From Pseudomonadota bacterium (GTDB lineage Bacteria; Desulfobacterota; JAPLJL01): a DNA stretch of 36,981 bases. The translations under genes were made by a program, and so were the position numbers. Within the stretch, counting starts at the first letter, position 1. Each line of letters opens with the position of its first letter. Of the stretch, positions 7,551-15,664 are shown piece after piece. The notes below the pieces were generated by a model. It was not told where the DNA came from. It searched no databases and saw only the letters and a list, made by a program, of their open reading frames with translations. Where the stretch lies: contig JAPLJI010000072.1 of NCBI GenBank assembly GCA_026388655.1, positions 1 through 36,981 of the forward strand, in the 5' to 3' direction.

Positions 7551-9440
7551 TCATGTCGTAAAGCACCCGTTCCCGGGATTTTTATCGATGTGCTCAATCA
7601 TTATCTGAGCCGCCTTTATCGGGTCTGGCTCGAAGGCCCACTTTCCCCCCAAGGATTTTTCCATCCGCTCGAAAAGAAGGTCTTTCATCCCCTGGCTTCC
7701 AGTGATCGGGAAGGTGACCCCGAAAACCGTGAAGACCCCGGAGGCGACAAAGTATTGGCCGATGGAAATGGCCTTCTCGCTCATCCACTCCGGGGCCGCC
7801 CCCGCGGCCGGGAGGTCGGAGATGTCATCGCCCAGGCCGCCCTGTTTCACGACCGCGGTCGCCGCCATGAGGATCCGGGAATTGTCCACGCACGATCCCA
7901 TGTGCAGAACTGGGGGAATCCCCACGGTTTCACAGATCTCGGCCAGGCCCGGCCCGGCGAATTCCCGGGCGGATTCGGGGGTCAGGAGGCCCGCCTTTCC
8001 GCAGGCCAACGCCCCGCAGCCGGTGGAGAGCACGATGACATCGTTCTTGATCAGCTCCCGGACCATGGCGAGGTGGGCGGAGTCCTGCTCGACCCGGGGA
8101 TTGTTGCAGCCGACCACCCCGGCGATGCCCCGGATCCGGCCGTTGATAATGTTGTCATTAAGGGGTTTGTAGCTGGCCCGGAACATCCCGCCCAGGAGGT
8201 AGTTGATCGTTTCGTGGCTGAACCCCACGACCATGCCGCAGGTTTTGTCCGGGATGCAGACCCGTGCCTTCCGGCGATTGGGGAAGTTTTCCACGGCGGT
8301 CTGGACGATCTTCCGGGCGGTTTTCAGGGCGTCGTGTTCGTCAAATTCCAGATGCAGGGCGCCGGTGATCTTGGCCTTGCTGGAGGTGGTAATCAGCTTG
8401 GTGTGGAAGCACTGGCTGAGTTCGGCGAGCCCCTGCATGATGCACTGGACGTCCACGATCATGGCCTCAACCGCCCCGGTGACGATCGCCAGCTCCTGGT
8501 GGAGGAAATTCCCGGCGATGGGGATGCCGTGGCGCATGAGCATTTCGTTGGCGGTGCAGCAGATCCCGGTCAGGTTGATGCCCCGGGCACCGACCTTCCG
8601 GGCGAGCTCGCGCATTTCCTGGCTCCGGGAGGCCGCCACGATCATTTCCGAAAGCAGGGGTTCGTGCCCGTGAATCACGATGTTGACCTCGTCTTCCCGG
8701 AGCACCCCCAGGTTGGCGGCGCTGGTGCGGGGGACCGGGGTTCCAAACATGACGTCCTGGAGCTCGGTGGCGATCATGGAACCGCCCCAGCCGTCGGCCA
8801 GGGCGCAGCGGGAGCCCTGGAGCATCAGGTTGTCGATATCCTGGTCCACCCCCATGTTGGTCCGATGCATGATCTCGACCACCTCCCGGTCAATCCCCCG
8901 GGGCGTGATCCCCAATTTCCTCCAGATCTCCTGCCGCTTGAGCGGGGCCCGTTTAATGAATCGGAGCTCGCCCTCCTGCCTCCCGAACTCGGCCAGGAGT
9001 TTCTTGCCCACTTCCAGCGCGATTTCCTTGACCGGCTTTTTCCCGATCTCGATTTCGAGGTCCAGCGCCAGCTGGTAAAGTTTCTGCTCATCCTTAATCT
9101 CGTAGCCCGGGATCTTGCCCTCCGCGGTAAGAAGAAAAACCTCGGCCACCGACCTTCCGTGGTCGGAGTGGGCGGCCGTCCCGGCGGCGATCATCCGGGC
9201 GAAATTCCGGGCGGCGATGGTATCGGCGGTGGCGCCGCAGACCCCGGCCTGGGCCTTTTTCCCGATCCGGCAGGGTCCCATGGCGCAGAGCCGGCAGCAG
9301 ATTCCCTGCGCGCCGAACCCGCAGCTCGGTTGCTGGGCCTCGTAACGGTCCCAGGACAGGACCAGTTTTTCTTCACTGCAGCGGGTCAGGAGCTCGCAGG
9401 CGGCGGGATCAGCGCTGCGTTTGGTGGTCGCTTTTTCCAA
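7551..9440 (-). CDS. cooS: Ni-dependent carbon monoxide dehydrogenase catalytic subunit
   Basis: This protein (acsA in acetogen naming) interconverts CO2 and CO and feeds CO to AcsB through a tunnel. In its 629 residues the D-cluster cysteines are Cys40 and Cys48. The B-cluster set is Cys49, Cys52, Cys57 and Cys68 (CCRLCAMGPCRIG ... GVCGAT). C-cluster ligands appear at His259 (HGHEP), Cys295 (GICCTANE), Cys333 (VQC), Cys445 (VGCNNPR), Cys475 (STGCGALAC) and Cys517 (HMGSCVDNS), close to the Carboxydothermus numbering. All catalytic ligands are intact. The start is TTG at 9440 behind a strong AAGGAGG site. It sits between acsD and acsB in the locus, so the ACS-associated role is much more likely than a stand-alone CO oxidation role. 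Confidence 0.96.
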   Translation of the reverse strand: MEKATTKRSADPAACELLTRCSEEKLVLSWDRYEAQQPSCGFGAQGICCRLCAMGPCRIGKKAQAGVCGATADTIAARNFARMIAAGTAAHSDHGRSVAEVFLLTAEGKIPGYEIKDEQKLYQLALDLEIEIGKKPVKEIALEVGKKLLAEFGRQEGELRFIKRAPLKRQEIWRKLGITPRGIDREVVEIMHRTNMGVDQDIDNLMLQGSRCALADGWGGSMIATELQDVMFGTPVPRTSAANLGVLREDEVNIVIHGHEPLLSEMIVAASRSQEMRELARKVGARGINLTGICCTANEMLMRHGIPIAGNFLHQELAIVTGAVEAMIVDVQCIMQGLAELSQCFHTKLITTSSKAKITGALHLEFDEHDALKTARKIVQTAVENFPNRRKARVCIPDKTCGMVVGFSHETINYLLGGMFRASYKPLNDNIINGRIRGIAGVVGCNNPRVEQDSAHLAMVRELIKNDVIVLSTGCGALACGKAGLLTPESAREFAGPGLAEICETVGIPPVLHMGSCVDNSRILMAATAVVKQGGLGDDISDLPAAGAAPEWMSEKAISIGQYFVASGVFTVFGVTFPITGSQGMKDLLFERMEKSLGGKWAFEPDPIKAAQIMIEHIDKNPGNGCFTT

Positions 9441-9756
9441 GTTAACCTCCTTAATGAGGATATTCCTAGTTATTTAATTTGCTTTTTATATGGACTGCAT
9501 CGGCTTGCCGATGCGTTGCCGAAGTCCCTCCATTGTCGGGATAAACAAGCTTCTGCACTCCATAAAAGAATGTGCGTCGCATTAGCAAGCTAATGCACTC
9601 CAAAAAAACATCCGTTTCTTTTTTGTCATCCCCGTGCAAACGGGGATCCAGGCGTCGTCCCCGCGAAAGCGGGGAACCAAAATATAAAATCTGGATTCCC
9701 GCGTTCGCGGGAATGACGAGAAAAACAAAAGAATTTTTATCGTTTAGCATGTTGCT
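9441..9756. repeat. gap between acsD and cooS holding several hairpin repeats
   Basis: No gene is visible in these 316 bases. The cooS ribosome binding site is at the left end. The middle has GC-poor short palindromes (GCATTAGCAAGCTAATGC at 9577-9594). At 9626-9720 there are three hairpins of the GTCATTCCCGCGAAAGCGGGAATCCAG type: CCCCGTGCAAACGGGG, CCCCGCGAAAGCGGGG and TTCCCGCGTTCGCGGGAA. These are REP-like elements found in many proteobacterial genomes. Confidence 0.75.
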
Positions 9757-10698
9757 TTACCGGGCCAAGAGTTCTGAAATAATTTCCCGGACCAGCTTGA
9801 CGGAATCGGGATGGCGCAGGATGACCAGGTCGGAACCGGCCAGGAGGAAGCAGACCGCGGTGATCGCTTCCATCAGGATCCCCCGGTTTCGAGCTTTTCC
9901 CAGCCTGGGATCGTCCGGGGTCTTGGCTTCCTTGGTTTTCCAGGTTTCGATCCCGACGTAATTGACGAGGGGAAATTTGAGCTTTTCATCTTCCTGGATG
10001 AGGGCGGCCATCCGGTCGCGCTCCATCACCGAGTACGAGTATTCCAGCCCGTAGCCCAGGCCGCCGGTGGTGGGATCCATCAGGGTCTGGTTTTCGGGCA
10101 CGCCCAGGTTGGAAAGAAGGATGTTGAGCTGCTTGGCCAGGTTGACATCAATCGGGGTAGTGGCCAGAACCCGGTGGGCGAAACCGATGGCGCTGGCCCC
10201 GATCTGCTTGTAGGTTTTTTCCTCGACCGGCCCCAGGACCAGGTTTTGCCCCGTGCATTCCTCGGCCACCTTCTTTAATACCTCGGTGTCCTTTTCCGGG
10301 TTGCCGACACCCAGAACCAGGACCGGAACCGGGACCGCGGCGGCCACCGCCTTCACCAGGGGAATGACCTCGCCGGCCGGACGATTGGCCCCGTTGGGAT
10401 CGGTGGAGGTGAGCCTGAGGGCGATGGCATCGGCGCCGTATTCGGAAACGCATTTTTTCGCCCACGCGGCCGGATCATTCAGGACGTCACGAAACGGTTC
10501 GGTGGCCGCATCGGGCCAGTCGGGGGGAGGGGAATCATGCACTTCCATGGCGATCCGGGGAGGGTGGGGGATTTCCCCTTCAAACAGGTAGAAGGGGAAG
10601 GCGGTTTCTCCTCCCAGGGTGATGGCCCGCTCGCCTTTCCCGATCGTGACCTCCTGGATTTTGCCGGTATATTTAAGTTTCGGAATTGCCAATGCCAT
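9757..10698 (-). CDS. acsD: corrinoid/iron-sulfur protein small (beta/delta) subunit
   Basis: This 313-residue TIM-barrel protein pairs with AcsC and holds the cobalamin at the dimer interface during methyl transfer. Seen features include the start MALAIPKLKYTGKIQEVTIG, the barrel strands PVLVLGVGNPEKD and LVLGPVEEKTYKQIGASAIGF, and the region MDPTTGGLGYGLEYSYSVMERDRMAAL, all typical of AcsD/CdhD. It has no iron-sulfur cysteines, as expected. ATG 10698 follows a perfect AAGGAGG site. It is followed by cooS and preceded by the 73-residue unknown gene. The gap to cooS is unusually long for an operon. Confidence 0.95.
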   Translation of the reverse strand: MALAIPKLKYTGKIQEVTIGKGERAITLGGETAFPFYLFEGEIPHPPRIAMEVHDSPPPDWPDAATEPFRDVLNDPAAWAKKCVSEYGADAIALRLTSTDPNGANRPAGEVIPLVKAVAAAVPVPVLVLGVGNPEKDTEVLKKVAEECTGQNLVLGPVEEKTYKQIGASAIGFAHRVLATTPIDVNLAKQLNILLSNLGVPENQTLMDPTTGGLGYGLEYSYSVMERDRMAALIQEDEKLKFPLVNYVGIETWKTKEAKTPDDPRLGKARNRGILMEAITAVCFLLAGSDLVILRHPDSVKLVREIISELLAR

Positions 10699-10757
10699 AT
10701 TTTCCTCCTTAACTTTTACTCGAAATTACCTTTTACCTGACTTCGAATTTATCGCTT

Positions 10758-10858
10758 TTCGTCATTCCGCACTTGATGCGGAATCCAGGTTTCTAAATCA
10801 ATAATTCCCAACTTTTGTGAGGACTGTGTCTGGATTCCTGCTTTCGCAGGAATGACAA
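10758..10858. repeat. two REP-like hairpins upstream of acsD
   Basis: GTCATTCCGCACTTGATGCGGAATCCAGG (about 10760-10788) and GGATTCCTGCTTTCGCAGGAATGACAATC (about 10831-10859) are inverted copies of the same hairpin family seen at 9626-9720 and 24786-24854. Confidence 0.75.
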
Positions 10859-10866
10859 TCAAACAT

Positions 10867-10908
10867 TTCTTGCTCTTTGCGCTATGCCCTTTGCCCTTTG
10901 CCGCTTTT
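10867..10908. repeat. 7-nt period tract (CCTTTGC type)
   Basis: Six units, TTCTTGC, TCTTTGC, GCTATGC, CCTTTGC, CCTTTGC and CGCTTTT, end one base before the stop codon (10910-10912) of the 73-residue gene. Confidence 0.8.
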
Positions 10909-10909
10909 G

Positions 10910-11131
10910 TCACGCCGGATTTTTCCGCTTTTCGCTCCCGAACCATTCCTTCGAGAACCAGTAGCGTTCGGCGGTCTCCAGGTATTTGAGCATCTCTTCC
11001 CGGGTCTTCAGTTTGTTCCGCCAGGGGTGGGGTTCGGTGGGGGTTCCGGGATCATAGTCAGCCCCCACGATCTTCACTTTTTTCCCCTCGAAATCAATCC
11101 GCTCCTCCTGTTTCTCTTTTTCCTGGGCCAT
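10910..11131 (-). CDS. small protein of unknown function in the CODH/ACS locus
   Basis: I do not recognise this 73-residue protein. It is hydrophilic, with a Lys/Glu-rich start (MAQEKEKQEERIDFEGKKV), a centre with VKIVGADYDPGTPTEPHPWRN, and an aromatic C-terminal helix with LETAERYWFSKEWFG. There are no cysteines, no signal peptide and no membrane segment. It has a clear GGAGG site before ATG 11131 and lies between cooC and acsD in the same direction. That argues it is a real expressed gene linked to CODH/ACS assembly or function. The role is unknown. A short regulatory or assembly factor would fit the context, but this is only inference. Confidence 0.7.
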   Translation of the reverse strand: MAQEKEKQEERIDFEGKKVKIVGADYDPGTPTEPHPWRNKLKTREEMLKYLETAERYWFSKEWFGSEKRKNPA

Positions 11132-11164
11132 TTATCCTCCGTTCGTTTCAAACCTTACCGAATA

Positions 11165-11291
11165 TGTCCGACGTTCATTGTAGTTGCCCGATTTATCGGG
11201 CGGAAAATATTTCCCCCCAGTCCTTTAACTTGGTTTGGGACAAGCCTCATAAATGAGGCAACTACAAAATCACCCAAAAATCCGTCGTTGG
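11165..11291. repeat. MITE-like element, copy 1
   Basis: The left end TGTCCGACGTTCATTG-TAGTTGCC and the right end GGCAACTA-...-CCGTCGTTGG are inverted with respect to each other and match the ends of the element at 13110-13263. The inner 8-bp inverted repeat is TAGTTGCC (11181) and GGCAACTA (11257). The interior is shorter than in copy 2. No coding capacity is seen. Confidence 0.6.
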
Positions 11292-11307
11292 GCTGCTCCT
11301 GTTTTCT

Positions 11308-12060
11308 CTACAACAATAAATCGCAGATCTCGGAGAACGCCCGGGCCGCGGACGATTCCCGGCTCAATTCCGTGATCGGGAGATCATGCAAATCCAATCC
11401 GGTGATTTCCTGATCCTCGGGAATCACGCCCAAAAGCCTGGCCCCGAGTCCGTTCAGGTCCGCTTGGATTTCCGGGGGGATCCCTGACCGGGTTCGGTCC
11501 ACGACCAGGGAATATTCCGGGATTTTCAATTGGAGATCCTGGACCAGCCGGATCAGGGACTTAACCGATTTGATCCCTCTCCGGCTGGGATCGGAGACCA
11601 GGAGCAAGTGATCAACCCGGGGGAACGTTCCCCGGGAAAAATGCTCCATCCCGGCCTCGTTATCCACGATCAGATAGGGGTAATTGGTGGATAGTTTCTC
11701 GATAAATTCGCGGAGCAGGTTGTGGACCGAGCAATAGCACCCCGGGCCTTCCGGGCGCCCCATGACCAGCAGGTCCACCCCGTTTCTTTCCGCGATGGCG
11801 CCGTTTAAAAGGATTTCCAGGTAGCTGGCCTTGGTCATCCCGGGGGGAATCTTCTCCCGGGCGTTCCGGAATTCCTGCTCGACCGCGCCGATGGTATTTT
11901 CCACCTTGATCCCCAGGAAGGGACCCAGGTTAGCGACCGGATCGGCGTCAATGGCCAGGATCGGGACTTTTCTTCGGTTCTGCAGTTCGCGGATCAGCAA
12001 GGCGGCCACGGTGGTTTTCCCGCTTCCGCCCTTGCCCGCGACCGCGATTATTTTGGACAT
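11308..12060 (-). CDS. cooC: CODH nickel-insertion ATPase
   Basis: This 250-residue MinD-like P-loop ATPase helps load nickel into CODH (CooC) or ACS (its paralogue, AcsF). The deviant Walker A motif GKGGSGKTT spans about 9-17 with the signature lysine Lys10. The dimer-interface metal motif Cys108-x-Cys110 (GPGCYCSVHNLL) is present, which is diagnostic for CooC. The NEAGMEHFSRG segment is also typical. It is followed by the 73-residue gene and acsD and preceded by folD with a 35-base gap. The bases upstream of ATG 12060 show no Shine-Dalgarno sequence; they are taken by a GAAACTC-like heptad tract. CooC and AcsF cannot be separated from sequence alone. Confidence 0.92.
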   Translation of the reverse strand: MSKIIAVAGKGGSGKTTVAALLIRELQNRRKVPILAIDADPVANLGPFLGIKVENTIGAVEQEFRNAREKIPPGMTKASYLEILLNGAIAERNGVDLLVMGRPEGPGCYCSVHNLLREFIEKLSTNYPYLIVDNEAGMEHFSRGTFPRVDHLLLVSDPSRRGIKSVKSLIRLVQDLQLKIPEYSLVVDRTRSGIPPEIQADLNGLGARLLGVIPEDQEITGLDLHDLPITELSRESSAARAFSEICDLLL

Positions 12061-12072
12061 AACTTTATCGTA

Positions 12073-12100
12073 AACTCGAAACTCGAAACCCGAAACTACT
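12073..12100. repeat. 7-nt period tract (AACTCGA type) between folD and cooC
   Basis: Four units, AACTCGA, AACTCGA, AACCCGA and AACTACT, cover the intergenic space and reach into the folD stop codon (12096-12098). The same heptamer reappears at 22700-22740. Confidence 0.75.
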
Positions 12101-12983
12101 TTTTTTCGGCCGCGAGCCTGGCGGCTTTAACGGTGTTGGCCATCAGCATGATGATGGTCATCGGGCCCACCCCGCCGGGCACGGGGGTGATCACCGAGGC
12201 GATTTCCTTTACCGCTTCAAAATCCACATCCCCGCAGAGCTTGGCTTTTCCTTCCGGGGTCATGCCGATCCGGTTTACCCCCACGTCGATGACCGCCGCT
12301 CCCGGCCGGACCATGTCCGCGGTCACGGCCTTGGGTTTCCCGGCCGCCACGATCAGGATATCGGCCCGCCGGGTGTGGGAGGCCAGGTCCCGGGTCCGGG
12401 TGTGACAGATGGTCACGGTGGCGTTGGCTCCCGCCGCTTTCTGCAGAAGGATATTGGCGATGGACTTGCCCACGATATTCGAGCGCCCCACCACGACGAC
12501 CTCGGCGCCGTCGATCGGCACGCCCGCGCGGATCAGGAGCTGCTGGATCCCGGCGGGGGTGCAGGGGAGGTAGTCCGCCTCGCCGATCATCAGCTTGCCG
12601 AGATTGACCGGGTGGAAGCCGTCCACGTCCTTTTTCGGATCAATCGCGTAAAGAATCCTGGTCTCGTTGATATGCTTGGGCAGGGGGAGCTGAACGAGGA
12701 TCCCATGAATATTTTTATCCCGGTTATATTTGTCGATCAGTTCCAGGAGCCGGGCTTCGGAGATGTCCGCCGGCTGGGTGTCCTGAAGGGAATGAAAGGC
12801 GAGCTCCTTGGCGGTTTTCTGCTTCCCGGTCACGTAGCTGACCGAAGCCGGGTCTTCTCCCACCAGGATGGTTACCAGCCCTGGGGTAATCCCGTGTTTT
12901 TCCTTCAGGGAAGCGACCTCTTTTTTCAATTCTTCCCGGATTTCCTTGGCGACCTCAGTCCCCAGGATAATTTTTGCGGTCAT
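12096..12983 (-). CDS. folD: methylenetetrahydrofolate dehydrogenase/methenyltetrahydrofolate cyclohydrolase
   Basis: FolD interconverts methylene-, methenyl- and formyl-THF in the methyl branch of the Wood-Ljungdahl pathway. In 295 residues it shows the catalytic Tyr50 and Lys54 (ASVSYVTGKQK), the QLPLPKH segment, the nucleotide-binding VVVGRSNIVGKSIA, and the C-terminal PGGVGPMTIIMLMANTV signature. All match the bifunctional cytosolic family. A GGAGGGAAAAGA site precedes ATG 12983, and a sigma70-like promoter lies upstream. Its place directly before cooC makes it a member of the carbon-fixation run. The formyl-THF synthetase is not nearby. Confidence 0.96.
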   Translation of the reverse strand: MTAKIILGTEVAKEIREELKKEVASLKEKHGITPGLVTILVGEDPASVSYVTGKQKTAKELAFHSLQDTQPADISEARLLELIDKYNRDKNIHGILVQLPLPKHINETRILYAIDPKKDVDGFHPVNLGKLMIGEADYLPCTPAGIQQLLIRAGVPIDGAEVVVVGRSNIVGKSIANILLQKAAGANATVTICHTRTRDLASHTRRADILIVAAGKPKAVTADMVRPGAAVIDVGVNRIGMTPEGKAKLCGDVDFEAVKEIASVITPVPGGVGPMTIIMLMANTVKAARLAAEKK

Positions 12984-13020
12984 TCTTTTCCCTCCGTCTG
13001 TCTGGAAAAAACAAGTTAAA

Positions 13021-13049
13021 AGAATAAAACATGCGGTAATAACTGTAAA
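13021..13049 (-). promoter_or_regulatory. putative sigma70 promoter for folD and the CODH/ACS run
   Basis: On the minus strand TTTACA (13044-13049) is followed after 17 bases by TATTCT (13021-13026). Transcription would begin near 13014, about 30 bases before the folD start. One mismatch in each hexamer and ideal spacing make it a reasonable candidate, not proven. Confidence 0.45.
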
Positions 13050-13109
13050 GAATCAGCCGAGGAAATATATAATCGTCCATATCAAAAAAATCCCCCTAGC
13101 TTTAAAGGC

Positions 13110-13263
13110 TGTCCAACGATTGCGTAGTTGCCCGATTTACTTGTCCCGACTTCAGAGGGATTTATCCCGACATCGGGAGGGATCGGTCTGAGAAAATATC
13201 TTCACCGACGGTGCCTCATAAATGAGGCAACTACAAAATGACCGAAAAATCAACCGTTGGACA
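13110..13263. repeat. MITE-like element, copy 2, with 13-bp terminal inverted repeats
   Basis: The ends are TGTCCAACGATTG (13110-13122) and CAACCGTTGGACA (13251-13263), which pair at 12 of 13 positions. Just inside are TAGTTGCCCGATTTA and TAAATGAGGCAACTA. The 154-base interior has no gene. It shares its ends with 11165-11291 and a 20-base fragment at 5106-5125. I see no obvious target-site duplication. A CTCTCCCCTGAGGGG ... GGGAGAGG repeat follows at 13273-13327. Confidence 0.7.
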
Positions 13264-13361
13264 TCTTCTTTAATCCTCTCCCCTGAGGGGTTCATCCTGA
13301 AGGGCTTCACCCTGAAGGGAGAGGGGGGTTACTGAAACGATTATCGAGGAAAGGGATTTGC

Positions 13362-14501
13362 TTAACTCAATTCCAGCTTTTCCGCCAACTGGGAAAGCCC
13401 CGCGAGGTCATGAATCGGCTCGGCGAGCTCGGGGACCAGGAAAATCCGGTCACCGGTTTTGGCGGTTTTTAAGAGTCGGTTGATCGCTTCTTTTTCGTCC
13501 TGGTAGCGGGCCTGAACTTCCATCAGATTTTGCCAGAGCCGCTTTTCAAAATCCTTCCCCTCGATTCCGGGAGCCAGGTTTTGGGAAAGGAGCGAAGATA
13601 ATTCCCGGGATTCTTGGGGGAGCGGTTCCGGGCAGGTTCCCATCCGGTTTACGAAGAATCCCCCGAAGGGAATCCGGGCTTCCCGGAGACGATCACGGTA
13701 GATCCGCGCTTCCTGGAGAAGATCGGAGCGGGGGCGGGTGGCGATGAAAAAAACGCTCTTTTCATCCCGGAGCAAGGTTTGCACCTTTTCCGCCCGGGTT
13801 TTGAACAATTCCAGGATTTCCTCGAAGTCCAGGGCCAGCTCGGCGATCTCGCGCAGGATCTCCACCCCCACCAGCCGTTCCGCCGCGGAGGCCAGGATCT
13901 CGCCCCGGTCCCGGAAGATTCCGAAAGCTTTTCGGCCCAACTTCAGATAGGGACGGACGAGCATTTTGAGTAGGCCGCCTTCAAGAATGCTGACCACCCG
14001 GCTGGGCGCAGTCAAAAATTCCCAGGCCGAGCGGGTGGGGGGGGTGTCGAGAACAATCAGGTCCAGGTCCTCTCGACGGTTGAGTTCATAGAGTTTTTCA
14101 ATCGCCATGTAATCCTGCGATCCTGAGACCACCGTGGACAATTGCTGGTAGTAGCGGTTTTTCAAGATCCGGTCTCGCACCACCGGGTTGGGGGCTGACT
14201 TTATTACCAGGGTATCGAAGGTGCTCTTCATATCCAGCATCATGGCCCGGAGAAAACCGTTCTTTTTCGTCCCGCGGTCCCCGGGGGCGGCTTCGGGGAT
14301 GAGGATTTCTTCCCCCCCTTTTAATTTAATACCCAGGGCATCGGCCAGCCGGCGGGCCGGGTCGATGGTCAGAACCAGGGTTTTTCGGCCGCTCCGGGAC
14401 AGCGCGAGACCCAAGGCGGCGGAAAGGCTGGTTTTGCCCACCCCTCCGCTCCCCCCGATGATAGCGATCTTCTTGCTTTTTAAAATCTCACCGATTTCCA
14501 T
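13362..14501 (-). CDS. ArsA/Get3-family ATPase, member 1
   Basis: This roughly 379-residue P-loop ATPase has the nucleotide-binding motif IIGGSGGVGKTS at about 14-25 and LDTPPTRSAWEFLTAP, the ArsA-type signature with switch residues. The signature lysine of the deviant Walker A (normally just before GGxGKT) is replaced by serine. The next gene has the lysine, so the two may form an unequal pair, as in the actinobacterial BagA/BagB-like ArsA pairs. I chose ATG 14501 because the motif follows at the usual distance; a GTG at 14525 is also possible. Arsenite-binding cysteines of true ArsA are not seen. Its job here is unknown; ion or metal-centre handling for the nearby enzymes is inference. Confidence 0.8.
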   Translation of the reverse strand: MEIGEILKSKKIAIIGGSGGVGKTSLSAALGLALSRSGRKTLVLTIDPARRLADALGIKLKGGEEILIPEAAPGDRGTKKNGFLRAMMLDMKSTFDTLVIKSAPNPVVRDRILKNRYYQQLSTVVSGSQDYMAIEKLYELNRREDLDLIVLDTPPTRSAWEFLTAPSRVVSILEGGLLKMLVRPYLKLGRKAFGIFRDRGEILASAAERLVGVEILREIAELALDFEEILELFKTRAEKVQTLLRDEKSVFFIATRPRSDLLQEARIYRDRLREARIPFGGFFVNRMGTCPEPLPQESRELSSLLSQNLAPGIEGKDFEKRLWQNLMEVQARYQDEKEAINRLLKTAKTGDRIFLVPELAEPIHDLAGLSQLAEKLELS

Positions 14502-14537
14502 AAATGTTAAAATTAACCTTTCCACCCTCTCCCATTC

Positions 14538-14608
14538 CCTCTCCCCTGGAGGCCTCCGGCTCTGTAGAGCCTCTGGCTCGGAGAGGAGAGGGCGAGGGTG
14601 AGGGGGAC
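14538..14608. repeat. long CTCTCCCC-type hairpin repeat, copy A
   Basis: The 55 bases from 14538 are identical to 27698-27752, and the following AGGGTGAGGGGGA also matches after a one-base difference. It has nested inverted repeats (CCTCTCC with GGAGAGG, GGCTCT with AGAGCC). It fills the gap between the two ArsA-like genes. Confidence 0.85.
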
Positions 14609-14639
14609 AATAAATGATTTTCTAAAATCTTTGATATGA

Positions 14640-15605
14640 TCATTTTCCTTTAATTTTTCCGGAGAACCCGGGGAACAGTTCGGGTCCGAGCAGGTTCCCC
14701 ATCTCCAGGAGATCTTTTTTCTCCCAATCCGGCTGAGAAAAGAGGGGAACCTCGACAAATTTGCCCCAGCGGATCTCTTCCTTGAGCCGGTTGATCTCCT
14801 CCCGCTGATTCTCCTCCCGGAGGATCCGGATCCGGGCGGGCTCAACCAGCCCGGCCAGAGGTTCCGGAATGCCCGGATGGCCGGAAAGCCATTTTTTTTC
14901 TTCCGGGGAAAAGAGGCCCGGAAGGACATTATTAATAATGAGGGGGCCGAGAAGGATATCGAGTTCATTTTTAGCCCTTTTCCAGTACTCGATCGCCTCG
15001 GAAACCGCCATCTCCTCCGGAATGGTCATGATCAGGAGCCGGGTCTGGGATTTATCGGAGAGGAGTTTCTGGATCTTTCTGGCTTCCATCACCACCGGGC
15101 CGAGCCGGAGGGTGGAGATGATCACCTCGGGCGCCCGGAGGAAGGGAATGCCCTGGCCGGTGGGGGGCGAATCCAGGATGATGTAGTCGTACCGCCACCT
15201 TTTTTGCCGCTGGTGCCCGAAGCGGTGCAGGTCCCAGATCTTGCCCAGGCTGAAAAGGTCGGCGAGACCGGGGATGGCCTCGATGACAAACTGGAAAAGG
15301 GGATGTTCGATCAGGGTTTCATACGCGAGCTTCACGATCAGGCGAATCTTCAGGTATTCCCGGGCGGCGTCCTCGCCGGTGACGCTGATCGAATAGAGGT
15401 TGGGGGCGATTTCCTTCTCGGCGTATCCGGCCGGGCTTTTTTCAAAAAGCGGCGGGATCCGGTTTTCCCCCCTGACCTCGACCAGGAGGACCCGCTTCCC
15501 GGTTCGGGCGAGGGCCAGGCCCAGGGCGGCGGAAACGGTGGTTTTGCCCACCCCTCCCTTGCCGGAGATTATGAGCAGAGGCGAATAGGTTTCTTTCCCA
15601 GCCAT
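14640..15605 (-). CDS. ArsA/Get3-family ATPase, member 2
   Basis: This roughly 321-residue ATPase has the complete deviant Walker A LIISGKGGVGKTT at about 11-23, including the signature lysine, and the ArsA-type YIILDSPPTGQGIPFL motif. It is transcribed before member 1 and after the molybdopterin enzyme. ATG 15605 is preferred over a TTG at 15653 because MAGKETYSPLLII starts right before the P-loop, as in relatives. No cysteine metal site is apparent. Paired ArsA-like ATPases are known from several bacterial groups without a settled function. Together with CooC, this locus has three related SIMIBI-type ATPases. Confidence 0.8.
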   Translation of the reverse strand: MAGKETYSPLLIISGKGGVGKTTVSAALGLALARTGKRVLLVEVRGENRIPPLFEKSPAGYAEKEIAPNLYSISVTGEDAAREYLKIRLIVKLAYETLIEHPLFQFVIEAIPGLADLFSLGKIWDLHRFGHQRQKRWRYDYIILDSPPTGQGIPFLRAPEVIISTLRLGPVVMEARKIQKLLSDKSQTRLLIMTIPEEMAVSEAIEYWKRAKNELDILLGPLIINNVLPGLFSPEEKKWLSGHPGIPEPLAGLVEPARIRILREENQREEINRLKEEIRWGKFVEVPLFSQPDWEKKDLLEMGNLLGPELFPGFSGKIKGK

Positions 15606-15664
15606 GTTCCAAAAATCCCAGGGAACGATACTATAAACCAAAAACCAAGGCAAAACCGGGTAGG

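Noticed and set aside
7590-9593. A 667-codon open frame on the plus strand opposite cooS.
   Set aside because: It has the same nature as above: antisense to cooS, biased composition, no domain, and it runs on into repeat DNA.
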